DNA from: CAZSXU01 sp964610505
GTDB taxonomy: Bacteria; Arandabacterota; Arandabacteria; JAGLYR01
Length of the DNA stretch: 64,000 nt
Direction: 5' to 3'
Assembly (NCBI GenBank): GCA_964610505.1
Contig: CAZSXU010000024.1
Location: 1 to 64,000 of the forward strand
The translations under genes and the position numbers were made by a program. This document shows positions 42,705-51,038 of the stretch, one piece after another. How positions within the stretch are numbered: the stretch's first letter is position 1; each line of letters begins with the position of its first letter. The notes beneath the pieces were generated by a model, which was given only the letters and a program-made list of their open reading frames with translations, did no database searches and had not been told where the DNA came from.

Positions 42705-44288
42705 ATGGGAAGCGGAGGAGTACCCCAGGATGGCGACGGTGTCATTCGCGCTCTCTTGATTGAGAGTGACCGGTCACATGCCGAGATTCTCCGCCTGCGG
42801 ATGAGTGAGCTCCCGGCGGGTCCCGCCCGGTCTCCGCTTCACATTGAGTGGGAGGGGAGTCTGTCCAAGGGACTCCGGCGGATTGCCGAGGGCGGTGTAG
42901 ACGTGCTCCTGCTTGATTTGATGCTCGAAGATTCGCAGGGGCTGGCGACGTTTACCGCCGTGCGTAGTGAGGCCCCTGGCCTGCCGGTGGTGATCCTCTC
43001 GACGGTGGAGGCCGAGTCCATGGCCGTCCTGGCCGTGCAGCGAGGGGCACAGGACTATCTTGTCAAGGACGGTCTGGACTCTAACGTAGTGGCGCGGGCG
43101 CTCCGCTATGCTGTGGAACGCCGGACGCTCCAGACGGAATCGGAGCAGCAGCGACGCCGGATGGGACGGATGCTTCGCGAGAGCGAGGACCGCGGCCGGG
43201 GTCTCTTCGAGGGGGTCCCGATTGGACTCTACCGGAGCACGCCCGAGGGATTGATCCTCGACGCGAATCCCGCCCTTGCGGACATGCTGGGGTATCCCTA
43301 CCGGGAGGCGCTGCTATCCGTGGATTCGGCCGATCTATACGTGAACGTCGAGGATCGCCGCAGGTGGCGGGAACAGATCGAGAGAGATGGAGTTCTGCGC
43401 CATTTCGCGATGAGGCTTCGCCGGAAAGACGGGGAGATCATCTGGGTCGAAGACACCGCTCGTACGGTGCGAGGCCGCGACGGGGGCGTCCTCTACTACG
43501 AGGGGGGCCTGGAAGACGTCTCCGATCGAGTTCACGCCGAGGAAGCCCTCAAGGCCAGCAGGGCCAGCTTCCACAGCATCGTCGAGGCGTCGACCGACGG
43601 CGTGGTGGTCATCGGCCGAAACGGCCTCGTTCGCTTTGCCAATACGGCGGCCGGAGATCTCCTCGGGCGGCCGGTCGAAGATCTCGTGGGCAAAGTGTTT
43701 GAATTCGCCATGGCCATCGGGGAGGGGGCGGAGATCGATCTGCCCTCCGAATCAGACGAGGCCCGGGTGGCCGATGTGCGGGTGACCGAGACCGAGTGGG
43801 AGGGCGAGCCCGCTTACCTCGCTTCTCTTCGCGATATCACCGGTCGCAAGGCGGCCGAGGAAGCCCTGGCGAGAAGCGAAGAGCGCTTCCGCACGCTGGT
43901 CGAGACCATCCCCTACGGGGTGGAGGAGATTGATGCCTCGGGAATGCGTCTCTTCGCCAACCGAACGCTCCACCGGATGTACGAGTCTGAGGAGGGCGAT
44001 CTCGTCGGCAAATCCATTCTGGATTTGGCGCCGACCGATTCGGACCGAGAACGGCTCCGGAAGCATCTGGAGCGATTGGTGAGAGAGCAACCCCCTCCCA
44101 CCACCTATGTGGGCAAGAAGGTGACTCGAACCGGGCGCGTGATCGACGTCGAGATGGCTTGGGAATACCGACGCGACCCCGACGGCCGGGTGATGGGATT
44201 CACCACGGTGATTGCGGATGTCACGGGTCGCAAGGAAAAGAGACCGGTGCTCACCTCGCCCACAGCGGATGCTCACCTCGTCCGGTAG
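42705..44288 (+). CDS. Receiver domain protein with three PAS domains and no output domain
   Basis: 527 residues from ATG 42705 (GAGG 7 nt upstream). An N-terminal receiver domain (VIRALLIESDRSHAEILRLRM; phospho-acceptor Asp in VLLLDLMLEDSQGL; Lys in DYLVKDGLDS) is followed by a coiled linker and three PAS/PAC units (GLFEGVPIGLYRSTPEGLILDANPALADMLGY; SFHSIVEASTDGVVVIGRNGLVRFANTAAGDLLGR; RFRTLVETIPYGVEEIDASGMRLFANRTLHRMY). The protein stops shortly after the third PAC (VIADVTGRKEKRPV), without a histidine kinase, GGDEF or EAL domain. It may signal by protein contact or have lost its output domain. Its end overlaps the convergent lipoprotein gene by 16 bp. Confidence 0.87.
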   Translation: MGSGGVPQDGDGVIRALLIESDRSHAEILRLRMSELPAGPARSPLHIEWEGSLSKGLRRIAEGGVDVLLLDLMLEDSQGLATFTAVRSEAPGLPVVILSTVEAESMAVLAVQRGAQDYLVKDGLDSNVVARALRYAVERRTLQTESEQQRRRMGRMLRESEDRGRGLFEGVPIGLYRSTPEGLILDANPALADMLGYPYREALLSVDSADLYVNVEDRRRWREQIERDGVLRHFAMRLRRKDGEIIWVEDTARTVRGRDGGVLYYEGGLEDVSDRVHAEEALKASRASFHSIVEASTDGVVVIGRNGLVRFANTAAGDLLGRPVEDLVGKVFEFAMAIGEGAEIDLPSESDEARVADVRVTETEWEGEPAYLASLRDITGRKAAEEALARSEERFRTLVETIPYGVEEIDASGMRLFANRTLHRMYESEEGDLVGKSILDLAPTDSDRERLRKHLERLVREQPPPTTYVGKKVTRTGRVIDVEMAWEYRRDPDGRVMGFTTVIADVTGRKEKRPVLTSPTADAHLVR

Positions 44289-44905
44289 GCTCCGGGCACC
44301 CCTCGCGTGAAGAGGTCCTTGAGAACCACGCGGTACGCCGGCTTGTAGGCGCCCCGGTAGTCATCCGAATGGTGAAGCGGCGGGTAGTCTCGGTCCCTGG
44401 CGAAAGCGTCGACGGCCTCGAAGTCTTCCATCGGAATGTCGATCTCCTCACGCTTGACCAGCTCGCGAAACGCGTTCCACCGCCCGAGAAAGAGCGCTGT
44501 ATCCGCCTGCACGGTCGCAGCCGTCTCCATCATCACGGTGAGGAGTGCGTCCCGTGAGAGGTTCTGGGCCACGAACGGTCTCAGATTGACGCGCACCATG
44601 CGGCCGCGAGGATCCAGAGGTTCGATGAGGGGCTCGTGCGCCTTTGGAGGGCCCAGGGTGAAGATCTCCCTCTCGAGAGCCGTTCGCGCGGACGCCTCGC
44701 CCTTGATTAGGTGGCCGATGCCGAATACCGACTGGGAGATGAGTTTATAATAATCCTCGGCGCGGGATTTCGGAAAACGCTGTTCATGTTGCAGAAGGAG
44801 CCTCTGAAACGCTTCCCGCTCAACCGAATCCAAAGCATCTTCCCCCTGTTCCGCACACGCGCAGAACAGCAGCGCCCCCAAGCAGATGAGAATCCCAGCC
44901 CGCAT
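44273..44905 (-). CDS. Lipoprotein, function unknown
   Basis: 210 residues. ATG 44905 has GGGGGAGG 7 nt upstream, then a lipoprotein signal (AGILICLGALLFCAC, lipobox LFCAC). The mature part is mostly helical (SVEREAFQRLLLQHEQRFPKSRAEDYYKLISQSVFGIGHLIKGEASARTALEREI) with a Pro-rich middle (GPPKAHEPLIEPLDP). I do not recognise the family. Exported and membrane-anchored; the genes to the left on the same strand are secreted proteins of a different kind. Confidence 0.72.
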   Translation of the reverse strand: MRAGILICLGALLFCACAEQGEDALDSVEREAFQRLLLQHEQRFPKSRAEDYYKLISQSVFGIGHLIKGEASARTALEREIFTLGPPKAHEPLIEPLDPRGRMVRVNLRPFVAQNLSRDALLTVMMETAATVQADTALFLGRWNAFRELVKREEIDIPMEDFEAVDAFARDRDYPPLHHSDDYRGAYKPAYRVVLKDLFTRGVPGAYRTR

Positions 44906-45154
44906 ACCGAATCCTCCCCCGGACGGTCCATGATCACGCGGTCTCAGTTTGGAGCGAGCGAGGGATCGATGCAAGGATTTTCGACGAGAGGACGCGCTCG
45001 GAATCAAAGGGAACGGAGAAGATCTCGCGCGGGAGGGAACGGAGCGAGGGGCGATCGGGACGGGACCGTTCGCGCGATCTCGATGGATCTGTGACGCCCG
45101 GATTCGCCGGATGGGGCTTGCTGCCCTCCGGTTATCGGGTGAGACCGCGTGGCA

Positions 45155-45940
45155 CTACTCCCGCCCTCTGCGGTCGAGGAACGTCTTCACTCTGCCCCAC
45201 GTCTCCTCGATCGTGGCCGAGGGGTAGCAGGGTGAATCCCAGGTGATATCGTGGGACGCTGCGTTCGTACAGGCGACGAATTCCGAACGGCACATCTTCG
45301 AGGCGTCGCCGGGAGCCGAATCCTTCCGCTCGCGGTCCAATGCGACCGTTGATACGGCATCGTGCCGGAAGGTGACTCCATAGAAGTCGAAGTGGATCGT
45401 GAGACCGCCGATCATCCGTAACGGGTGAACCTCGATCGGTATCTCCACGGTGTCCTTGCGAGCCACGCCGGTTCCTATGCGAACGAAGACCACGCCTTCC
45501 GCCCCGTTGTAGAGTGCGGATTCGCCGTCGCCCGGTCGATTGCCCGCAGGGCCGAACGGCTCGCCGTTATTGTCGTAGAAATCTTCGCGTGTGACGACCC
45601 AATTCCCGACGTCGATGGAAGAGAAATCCCCGTCCTTGTAGGCCAACAGGAAAACCAGGTCGTCCAGCGGATGCTGGCCGTTGTTGTAGATGGCAATCGG
45701 AAAATCATATCGATCGATGATCACATCGGATTCGCAGAACCACTCGTCTTCACAGTCGTACCAGTAGTCGGGGCCTTCGTCGAAGACCCCGTCCGTAGCG
45801 GCCTTCAACTTCACGGGGATGGCACCCGACCAGTCCATCGCGCGGACTTCCTCCAAGGTTAGAACCTGAGCGTCGGCCGTTGCGGCGAGCAGGGCAAGGA
45901 GTGCCACGGTCGATGTGACGTTTCTCGCTATGGATTTCAT
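45155..45940 (-). CDS. Secreted hypothetical protein, paralogue A
   Basis: 261 residues. GGAGG 9 nt before ATG 45940; signal peptide (ARNVTSTVALLALLAATADAQ). The mature protein matches the gene at 46159-46845 over about 150 residues (shared marks: LxxxxVRAxxW, VFDxGxDYxY, ESDV, PFGPxGNRPGxGESALYNxAxGxVFxRI, VEIPxEVxP, xHFDxYG), so the two are tandem paralogues of an unrecognised family. The C-terminus carries extra cysteines and DITWDSPCYPSATIEETWGRVKTFLDRRGRE, absent from the paralogue. Probably a beta-rich extracellular protein. Confidence 0.7.
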   Translation of the reverse strand: MKSIARNVTSTVALLALLAATADAQVLTLEEVRAMDWSGAIPVKLKAATDGVFDEGPDYWYDCEDEWFCESDVIIDRYDFPIAIYNNGQHPLDDLVFLLAYKDGDFSSIDVGNWVVTREDFYDNNGEPFGPAGNRPGDGESALYNGAEGVVFVRIGTGVARKDTVEIPIEVHPLRMIGGLTIHFDFYGVTFRHDAVSTVALDRERKDSAPGDASKMCRSEFVACTNAASHDITWDSPCYPSATIEETWGRVKTFLDRRGRE

Positions 45941-46010
45941 GTGAGCAACCTCCGGGAATGGCCGCCGAGCCCTCGGTACTCGCTGGCGGGGTCCTATTCG
46001 GCCGGTCTAC

Positions 46011-46162
46011 GGCGATGTCGGTTCCATGATCAGCTTCTGCCAATCTAAGGCGATGTCGGTTTCCGGATCAGTTTCGGCCAATCTAAGGCGATGTCGGTTT
46101 CCGGATCAGTTTCGGCCCGTCTAGGACCATGTCGGTCTCTGAATCAGCCTCAACCAGTCTAT
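46011..46162. repeat. 38-bp tandem repeat, four copies
   Basis: Copies begin at 46011, 46049, 46087 and 46125, each 38 bp apart, with core GGCGATGTCGG ... GGATCAG..TCGGCC..TCTA. The two middle copies are almost identical; the outer ones have diverged. There are no variable spacers, so this is not CRISPR. It fills the gap between the two paralogous genes and just reaches the stop codon of paralogue B. Confidence 0.85.
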
Positions 46163-46845
46163 GGTGAAAAGAGGCCCCTGGCCTCTCCGCGAACTTCCGT
46201 CGGTGTTGCCGTCGCGCTCGGAACCGGCCTGCACGTCACATCGCTCGTGGACGGGCAGGAACAGAACACCCTGGACCGCCGGAGGCCGTAGACGTCGAAG
46301 TGCATCACGAAATCGACGCCCTTCGGCAGGACCTCCACCGGAATCTCGGCGGTGCTCTGTGGAAGAACGGCCCGCGGGATCCGCAGAAACACAATGCCGT
46401 CCGCCGTGTTGTAGAGAGCCGACTCTCCGGCGCCGGGGCGATTCCCGGTCGGGCCGAAGGGAGTGCCCTTGAAGGGTTTGAAATCGTCCGGGCCCAAGGC
46501 ATACCCGTCGACGGTCATGGCGGAGAAGGTTCCTCCCTTGTGCGCGATCAGAAAAAGAACACTGTCCACCAAGTAGATGTTGGTGTTCCGGATCGAAATC
46601 GTGAAGCCGCGGCTGTGCTCGACGACGTCCGACTCGTTCAACCATGGGTCGTCGTCGCCATAGACATAGTCCCGACCACCGTCGAACACTCGGTCCGACG
46701 CCGCCAGGAGAGTCATGGGAAGCGCCACCGGCCAGCTCAGCGCCCGGACATCGTCTTCGGACAGGATCTCGCCGTGGGCATCAGACTGCGCCGGCATGAC
46801 GAGGAAAACCGTCACGAGCAACAGAAAGGTCTCGGCGTGCTTCAA
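46159..46845 (-). CDS. Secreted hypothetical protein, paralogue B
   Basis: 228 residues if started at TTG 46845, which has GAGGTGATTCC directly upstream and begins the signal peptide (KHAETFLLLVTVFLVMPAQSDAHG); ATG 46881 is an alternative. Paralogue of the gene at 45155-45940 as far as HFDVYG. After that the sequence turns Cys/Ser/Thr-rich (SRVFCSCPSTSDVTCRPVPSATATPTEVRGEARGLFSP) and has no match to paralogue A, and the 38-bp repeat array begins at its stop. The 3' end may have been replaced or frameshifted. Confidence 0.62.
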   Translation of the reverse strand: MKHAETFLLLVTVFLVMPAQSDAHGEILSEDDVRALSWPVALPMTLLAASDRVFDGGRDYVYGDDDPWLNESDVVEHSRGFTISIRNTNIYLVDSVLFLIAHKGGTFSAMTVDGYALGPDDFKPFKGTPFGPTGNRPGAGESALYNTADGIVFLRIPRAVLPQSTAEIPVEVLPKGVDFVMHFDVYGLRRSRVFCSCPSTSDVTCRPVPSATATPTEVRGEARGLFSP

Positions 46846-47219
46846 GGAATCACCTCTTCGAATCACGACCGGCGTGATCATTCGGACTTCCGAGGTCGGG
46901 TTCCAAGGAGCGTCCTTCTTCTCATCCATCGACCTGCGGGAAAGACTGCTTTAGGATTGGCTTTCCCGGATATGGAGGTCCTGCCGGCGGATGGATCCCG
47001 GGGAGGGGCGTGGGTGGTGAAGCGCGCGCAACTTTGGGCGGGTTTGGGCCGGATTGGCATCCGATCGGGGGAGCAGACGGGAAGGAATCTCGGTCTCGGG
47101 AGAATTGAGGCGGCGAGCCGGCGGTGTTAGCATTCGTCGCGCCGGGGGGCTGCGGGAGAACGGTCGATGCCGGGGTCAACGCATGGAGTGCGGGGCGAAT
47201 GCGAACAATCGCCACGACA
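46846..47219. other. Intergenic region, no gene seen
   Basis: 374 bp. It holds a hairpin CGGGAAAG (46938-46945) ... CTTTCCCG and GC-rich sequence; the hairpin could end the cupin transcript. Nothing else recognised. Confidence 0.4.
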
Positions 47220-47564
47220 TCATTTCGCCGTCTTCGGCACCATACACAAGAACCGCAGCGGGCCGTCGCCCACGTTCCTGAACTGGTGTTCCTCGCCCGC
47301 CGGCATGAGAACCGCCGATCCCGAACGGAGGTTCTTCTCCCCACCCGTCCCGTAGACCGTGCCCCGGCCTTCCAGGACAAACACCTCGTGCTCGTAGTCG
47401 TGAGAGTGCCGGGGGCTGCACCCTCCCCTCTCGACCTCGAACAGTCGCATGTAGAAATTCGGGGGATCGTCCTCCTCGCCGACGAGCCACTGGATCGTGA
47501 CATTCTCGGCTCCCGGGATATCCATCTTCTCTTTGACGATCTCGGATTCGTGAACCACCTTCAT
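47220..47564 (-). CDS. Cupin-domain protein
   Basis: 114 residues forming a single cupin barrel. Motif 1 (SPRHSHDYEHEVFVLEGRGTVYG) holds the metal-binding His-x-His ... Glu/His set and motif 2 (LMPAGEEHQFRNVGDGPLRFLCMVP) the third His. It should bind Fe, Mn or Zn; it may be a small enzyme or sensor. The N-terminus (KMDIPGAENVTIQWLVGEEDDPPNFYMRLFEVERGG) matches a stand-alone cupin group common in anaerobes. ATG 47564 has GGAGG 5 nt upstream. Cytoplasmic. Confidence 0.88.
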   Translation of the reverse strand: MKVVHESEIVKEKMDIPGAENVTIQWLVGEEDDPPNFYMRLFEVERGGCSPRHSHDYEHEVFVLEGRGTVYGTGGEKNLRSGSAVLMPAGEEHQFRNVGDGPLRFLCMVPKTAK

Positions 47565-47650
47565 GCCGTCCTCCTTCTGTGATTGCCGTTATGATAGGAG
47601 TCATCGGTCGAGGTGTCAACCGGGCCCGCGCCCGACCCGGCGATGGTGTG

Positions 47651-48020
47651 TTCCGGCTCTCGGTCGCGTGGGCCTTGCGCTTCGGGAAAGGTTCGGCGTC
47701 GTCCGGGCCAAGGCGGAAGGGGGGATTGCATTTGTGGAGGAGGGTGGCGACCCCCTGCGTTGAAACACACTCGCCGTGGCCCTTCCTCCGGCGAACCCTC
47801 CCCGTCGCCGGCCCGCGGTATGGGGGGGCGGCTTTCGCATTTCGGTCGCGTGGGCCTTATGCCGCGGAGAAGGCTCGGCGTCACTCCTCCACCGCGTGAA
47901 TGGGGGATTCGGATCGGCGGAGAGGGTGGCCACCCGCGGCGTTGAAAGACCCCACGCGCTGTCGTCGTTCCGCGAACCTTCCCCGCGCCCGGCCGCCGTA
48001 CGGGGTCTCGCCTCTCAACT
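47651..48020. repeat. 182-bp imperfect tandem duplication, non-coding
   Basis: TCGGTCGCGTGGGCCTT occurs at 47660 and again at 47842, and both are followed by parallel sequence (GGTTCGGCGTC/GGCTCGGCGTC, GGGGGATT, GAGGGTGGC, GCGTTGAAA, CGCGAACC). Although several frames are open across it, none is conserved between copies (182 is not a multiple of 3) and none has a ribosome site. Two units fill the gap upstream of the cupin gene. Confidence 0.75.
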
Positions 48021-48192
48021 TTCAACTCTCGACTCTCTGCCTTACGGTCCCATCTTCGTCACCTTGCAGGGAAGGTCGCTCTGTGGAATCTGTGCAATCT
48101 GTGGTTTCGGGGTTCGAGTTTCTGTATCTGCGCAATCTGCGTAATCTGCGGACAAAGGTTGTGGGTTTCGAATCCGTGAAATCTGTGGCTGG
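48010..48192. repeat. Composite intergenic repeat, inverted copy, plus CAGATT-type tracts
   Basis: 48010-48038 is 7-nt periodic (CTCTCAA/CTTTCAA/CTCTCGA). 48047-48067 is the exact reverse complement of the 21-bp block at 15921-15941. 48081-48103 is the CTGTGGAATCTGTGCAATC type. Further 9-nt tracts lie at 48122-48150 (CTGCGCAAT/CTGCGTAAT) and 48170-48192 (CCGTGAAATCTGTGG). The module order mirrors 15881-15975. Confidence 0.8.
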
Positions 48193-48223
48193 GATTACGG
48201 TTGACTCGCCGTCCTGCTCTCGA

Positions 48224-49444
48224 TCAGAGATACACGTGCACCGCCAAGAGAGCGAGGGCGCCCAGCTCCACCATGATCGCGGCCGGGATGAGGAGCCGGT
48301 AGACGGACGGGTAGTGGGCGGCGAAGTAGTTCTTGGTCAGGAGCAGGCAGAGATGCACGGGGGAGAGGAGGACGCCCACGAATCCGCTCACATAGGCCAA
48401 CATCACGAGTGAGAGGTTCGGATTCGAACCGCCCATGAGAGGAACCAGCATCGGGAAGGCCACTCCCACGTAAGCCTGATTGACACCGGTCAGAATCCCG
48501 ACGGCAAAGGGGGCCAGCACCAGGAGCAGTGCGGGAGGGACGCCGAGGTTCTCGAAAGCACCGGGAATTCCCTCCACGGCCGCGGACGCTTCGAGAACCT
48601 CCTTGAAGATCATGACCGAAATCAGAACCAGCGCGGTCCGCCACGAGAGGCTTCTCCAGAGGAGCGTTCGGAACCGGACCCATTTCATCCGGCATATCAG
48701 CACGACGGCCAGAACGGTTGCCGCGAGGGCCGCAACCATGGGGATGTGAAGCGCGAGAACAAGGACGAGCACCAGCCCGATCGGCCACGTGCTGACCGCC
48801 AGGAATCGGAGCCCGGTGATCACGTCTCTCTCCACACGGGTTCCGGGCGGTTGCTTCGGCAGGCGGAGAATCCCGAACAGCACACCCGCCGCGATGGCGA
48901 CAAGCGTGAGCGGATACTGCGCCGCCATCATACTCGTGATGGGTATTTCCAGAATCGTGGCCCCGATGATGAGCCCGGGATACAACGGCCAGAAATACTC
49001 CCAAAGGTGCCGGAACCAGTAGTTGATGAAGGTCTTCATCTCCGCTGTCAGATTCAGGGCCCGGCCGCCCTCCTCCACCATCGGCGCCGAAAGCATGGCC
49101 CCTCCGGGCATGGGCAGGAGGCCGATGAACGCGGGCGGAAGGACGAGGCTGATTCGCCGGTGGGGGATCAAATGCTCCAGGGACGTCGCTATGTTTCGAA
49201 GGTTTCCCGTCTCTCCCAGAACGCTGCCCAGCAGGAGAATCAGCTCGATGATGGCGACCAGCTCGATGGTGGGAACCTGGAAAGTCCCGAGACCGAAGGA
49301 GCGCAGAACGTCGGGAAACGGCATTCCGAAGAGCACGCCCAGCAGGAGCGACGCGATGAGAATGCAGACACCGAGGTTCGCCCGTTTCATCACGAGGAGG
49401 ACGAACACGGCGATGACGATGAACAGCTTCAGCAGGATGATCAT
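48224..49444 (-). CDS. DUF401-family membrane permease-like protein
   Basis: 406 residues with about ten to eleven membrane helices. The start is ATG 49444, overlapping the MarR gene stop by 4 bp (ATGA). The segment FIGLLPMPGGAMLSAPMVEEGGRALNLTAEMKTFINYWFRHLWEYFWPLYPGLI is the hallmark of DUF401 proteins, relatives of the GntP/DctM ion-transporter group; also GVNQAYVGVAFPMLVPLMGG ... YVSGFVGVLLSPVHLCLLLTKNYF. Likely an inner-membrane organic-anion or metabolite carrier, substrate unknown. Translationally coupled to the MarR regulator, which probably controls it. Confidence 0.85.
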   Translation of the reverse strand: MIILLKLFIVIAVFVLLVMKRANLGVCILIASLLLGVLFGMPFPDVLRSFGLGTFQVPTIELVAIIELILLLGSVLGETGNLRNIATSLEHLIPHRRISLVLPPAFIGLLPMPGGAMLSAPMVEEGGRALNLTAEMKTFINYWFRHLWEYFWPLYPGLIIGATILEIPITSMMAAQYPLTLVAIAAGVLFGILRLPKQPPGTRVERDVITGLRFLAVSTWPIGLVLVLVLALHIPMVAALAATVLAVVLICRMKWVRFRTLLWRSLSWRTALVLISVMIFKEVLEASAAVEGIPGAFENLGVPPALLLVLAPFAVGILTGVNQAYVGVAFPMLVPLMGGSNPNLSLVMLAYVSGFVGVLLSPVHLCLLLTKNYFAAHYPSVYRLLIPAAIMVELGALALLAVHVYL

Positions 49445-49893
49445 TCCCGAGTCCCCTCCGGCTCGCGCATCAGGCCTTCCAGCAGAGCGGACAACGCACT
49501 GGCAAGGGTCTTTCGCTGGTATGGTGTCAGCTCGGCGGCCGCGCGGGTCAGATCTCCCTCCGACCCCGATCGGATTTTCCGAACCAGAACCCGCCCTCGC
49601 TCGGTGAGCCGGATCGGACACACCCGCCGGTCGTTGGGATAACGAGACCGGACCAGGAGGCCGGCCTTTTCGAGATGATCCAGGGATGACGACACCGTGC
49701 TCTTCGGCATTCGGAGATCCATGCAAAGTTCCGAGAGCCGGGTCTCACCCCCGGACGCAATCGACGACAGCACCCTCGCCTGCGAGAGACTCAGACCCGC
49801 CCTGGCGAGAGTCGTCTTTTCACAGGTCCGCATTCGAGTGAAGATCTCACCCAGCACTTGTGTGAGTCTGAGAACCGATGGGGGCGGCTGCAT
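49441..49893 (-). CDS. MarR-family transcriptional regulator
   Basis: 150 residues. Winged-helix core (LSLSQARVLSSIASGGETRLSELCMDLRMPKSTVSSSLDHLEKAGLLVRSRYPNDRRVCPIRLTERGRVLV) with the DxRxxxxxLT wing signature, flanked by dimerisation helices. It probably represses its own operon with the DUF401 gene and could affect the divergent oxidoreductase operon. Two palindromes lie in the intergenic region next to its start. Confidence 0.92.
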   Translation of the reverse strand: MQPPPSVLRLTQVLGEIFTRMRTCEKTTLARAGLSLSQARVLSSIASGGETRLSELCMDLRMPKSTVSSSLDHLEKAGLLVRSRYPNDRRVCPIRLTERGRVLVRKIRSGSEGDLTRAAAELTPYQRKTLASALSALLEGLMREPEGTRE

Positions 49894-49909
49894 GGGAATC
49901 CCCGTGAAA

Positions 49910-49937
49910 GTTCATGAACGGAACAGTTCGTTAACTG
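49910..49937. promoter_or_regulatory. Candidate MarR operator palindromes
   Basis: GTTCATGAAC (49910-49919, perfect) and CAGTT-CGTT-AACTG (49924-49937). Their size and position, 17-44 bp upstream of the MarR start, suit a MarR-dimer operator. Confidence 0.5.
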
Positions 49938-50024
49938 AACCATTCTGGCCCCAAGCGTCTAGGATGTCAAGCGTTAGTCTCGCACGGCAATGGCGAATGT
50001 TCATTCTCACATCGATATTTTCCG

Positions 50025-50054
50025 TTGACAAACCGTTTCAAAGACGGCTAGAAT
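50025..50054 (+). promoter_or_regulatory. Promoter of the oxidoreductase/Hdr operon
   Basis: TTGACA (50025-50030), an 18-nt spacer, TAGAAT (50049-50054); one of the best consensus matches in the window. The leader to ATG 50129 is about 67 nt. No other promoter was evident before the tightly packed genes that follow. Confidence 0.6.
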
Positions 50055-50128
50055 TGGCGGCTAAGGTTGTGCGCCATGTCCACTGTGGCCCACGGTTCCT
50101 AAAGACACAACGCCAAAGGATTGGATGC

Positions 50129-50689
50129 ATGAGTTTTCGTTACGAGGTACGCTTGAGCGGCGCCGGAGGTCAGGGACTCTTGTTGATCGGAAAAGTCCTG
50201 GCCGAAGCCGCGGCCGTTTACGATGGGAAAAACGCGACGCAGTCACAGTCGTACGGCCCCGAAGCCCGTGGGGGCGCCAGCAAGAGCGAAGTCATCATCA
50301 GCGACGAAGAGATCGACTACCCCAAGGCGACGGAGATCGATTTCCTTCTGGCCCTGACTCAGGAATCCTGCGACAAGTACTCGGGTGACCTCAAGCCCGG
50401 CGGTATCTTGTTGGTGGACACAACGTTCGTCAGCCGGGTTCCGGAAGGCCAGTTCAAGATCTACCAAGCCCCCATCACTCAGAAAGCCAAGGACGTTCTC
50501 GGGAGCGCGACGGTGGCCAATGTGGTCGCTCTCGGAATGATTTCGGCATTGACCTCGGTCGTCACTTCGGAATCCATCGAATCCGCCATCCTGGCAAGGG
50601 TTCCAAAGGGGACCGAGGATCTGAACACGAAGGCGTTTCAGCTGGGAAGGACGCTCGTCGAGGAAGCCAGCGCGGGTCAAGCGTCATGA
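50129..50689 (+). CDS. 2-oxoacid:ferredoxin oxidoreductase gamma subunit (copy 1)
   Basis: 186 residues. POR_gamma domain: RLSGAGGQGLLLIGKVLAEAAAVYDG, SYGPEARGGASKSEVIISDEEIDYP, and a C-terminal PKGTEDLNTKAFQLG. In these enzymes gamma packs against alpha and beta around the thiamine pyrophosphate centre and contributes to CoA binding. AAAGGA is 9 nt before ATG 50129. It is the first gene of the operon; a second gamma paralogue lies after beta. Specific substrate (2-oxoglutarate, pyruvate or a branched acid) not determinable. Confidence 0.92.
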   Translation: MSFRYEVRLSGAGGQGLLLIGKVLAEAAAVYDGKNATQSQSYGPEARGGASKSEVIISDEEIDYPKATEIDFLLALTQESCDKYSGDLKPGGILLVDTTFVSRVPEGQFKIYQAPITQKAKDVLGSATVANVVALGMISALTSVVTSESIESAILARVPKGTEDLNTKAFQLGRTLVEEASAGQAS

Positions 50690-50744
50690 GGGTTTGCAGG
50701 CGGTAGCTTGGGCCGGCGCACGTGTCGAAGATGGAGGCTCAAGA

Positions 50745-51038
50745 ATGAAGTTCTGGAGAACCCCCCTAGATCAAGATCGCCTCAAGGTTCCCCACGGGGA
50801 AGTCCACATCATCAAGGACCGCTGCAAAGGATGTGGGTTCTGTGTAGAGTATTGCCCCCGGGGGGCTCTTGAAATGTCGGACGAGTTCAACGTCAAAGGC
50901 TACCACCCCCCCCGAGTCACCGAAGAATCTCTCTGCGTGAATTGCAACCTCTGCGAAATGCTCTGTCCCGAATTCGCGATTTTCTGTGTGCTCAAGGATG
51001 AACCGGAATCCGGGGAGGTGAAGCAAGTTGAAGGCTGA
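50745..51038 (+). CDS. 2-oxoacid:ferredoxin oxidoreductase delta subunit (2x[4Fe-4S] ferredoxin)
   Basis: 97 residues with two CxxCxxCxxxCP clusters (CKGCGFCVEYCP and CVNCNLCEMLCP), the KorD/PorD pattern. It passes electrons from the thiamine centre to external ferredoxin or, in this operon, perhaps straight to the Hdr-like module. GGAGG lies 7 nt upstream of ATG 50745; the open frame upstream is non-homologous. The 3' end overlaps the alpha gene by 11 bp. Confidence 0.93.
   Translation: MKFWRTPLDQDRLKVPHGEVHIIKDRCKGCGFCVEYCPRGALEMSDEFNVKGYHPPRVTEESLCVNCNLCEMLCPEFAIFCVLKDEPESGEVKQVEG

Noticed and set aside
46011..46162. CRISPR array
   Set aside because: Repeats are directly head to tail without spacers and drift at the ends; no cas genes nearby.
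47561..48025. Pro/Arg-rich 154-codon minus-strand frame and the rightward frames over the same DNA
   Set aside because: They cover a 182-bp tandem duplication whose unit length is not a multiple of three, and none has a ribosome site.
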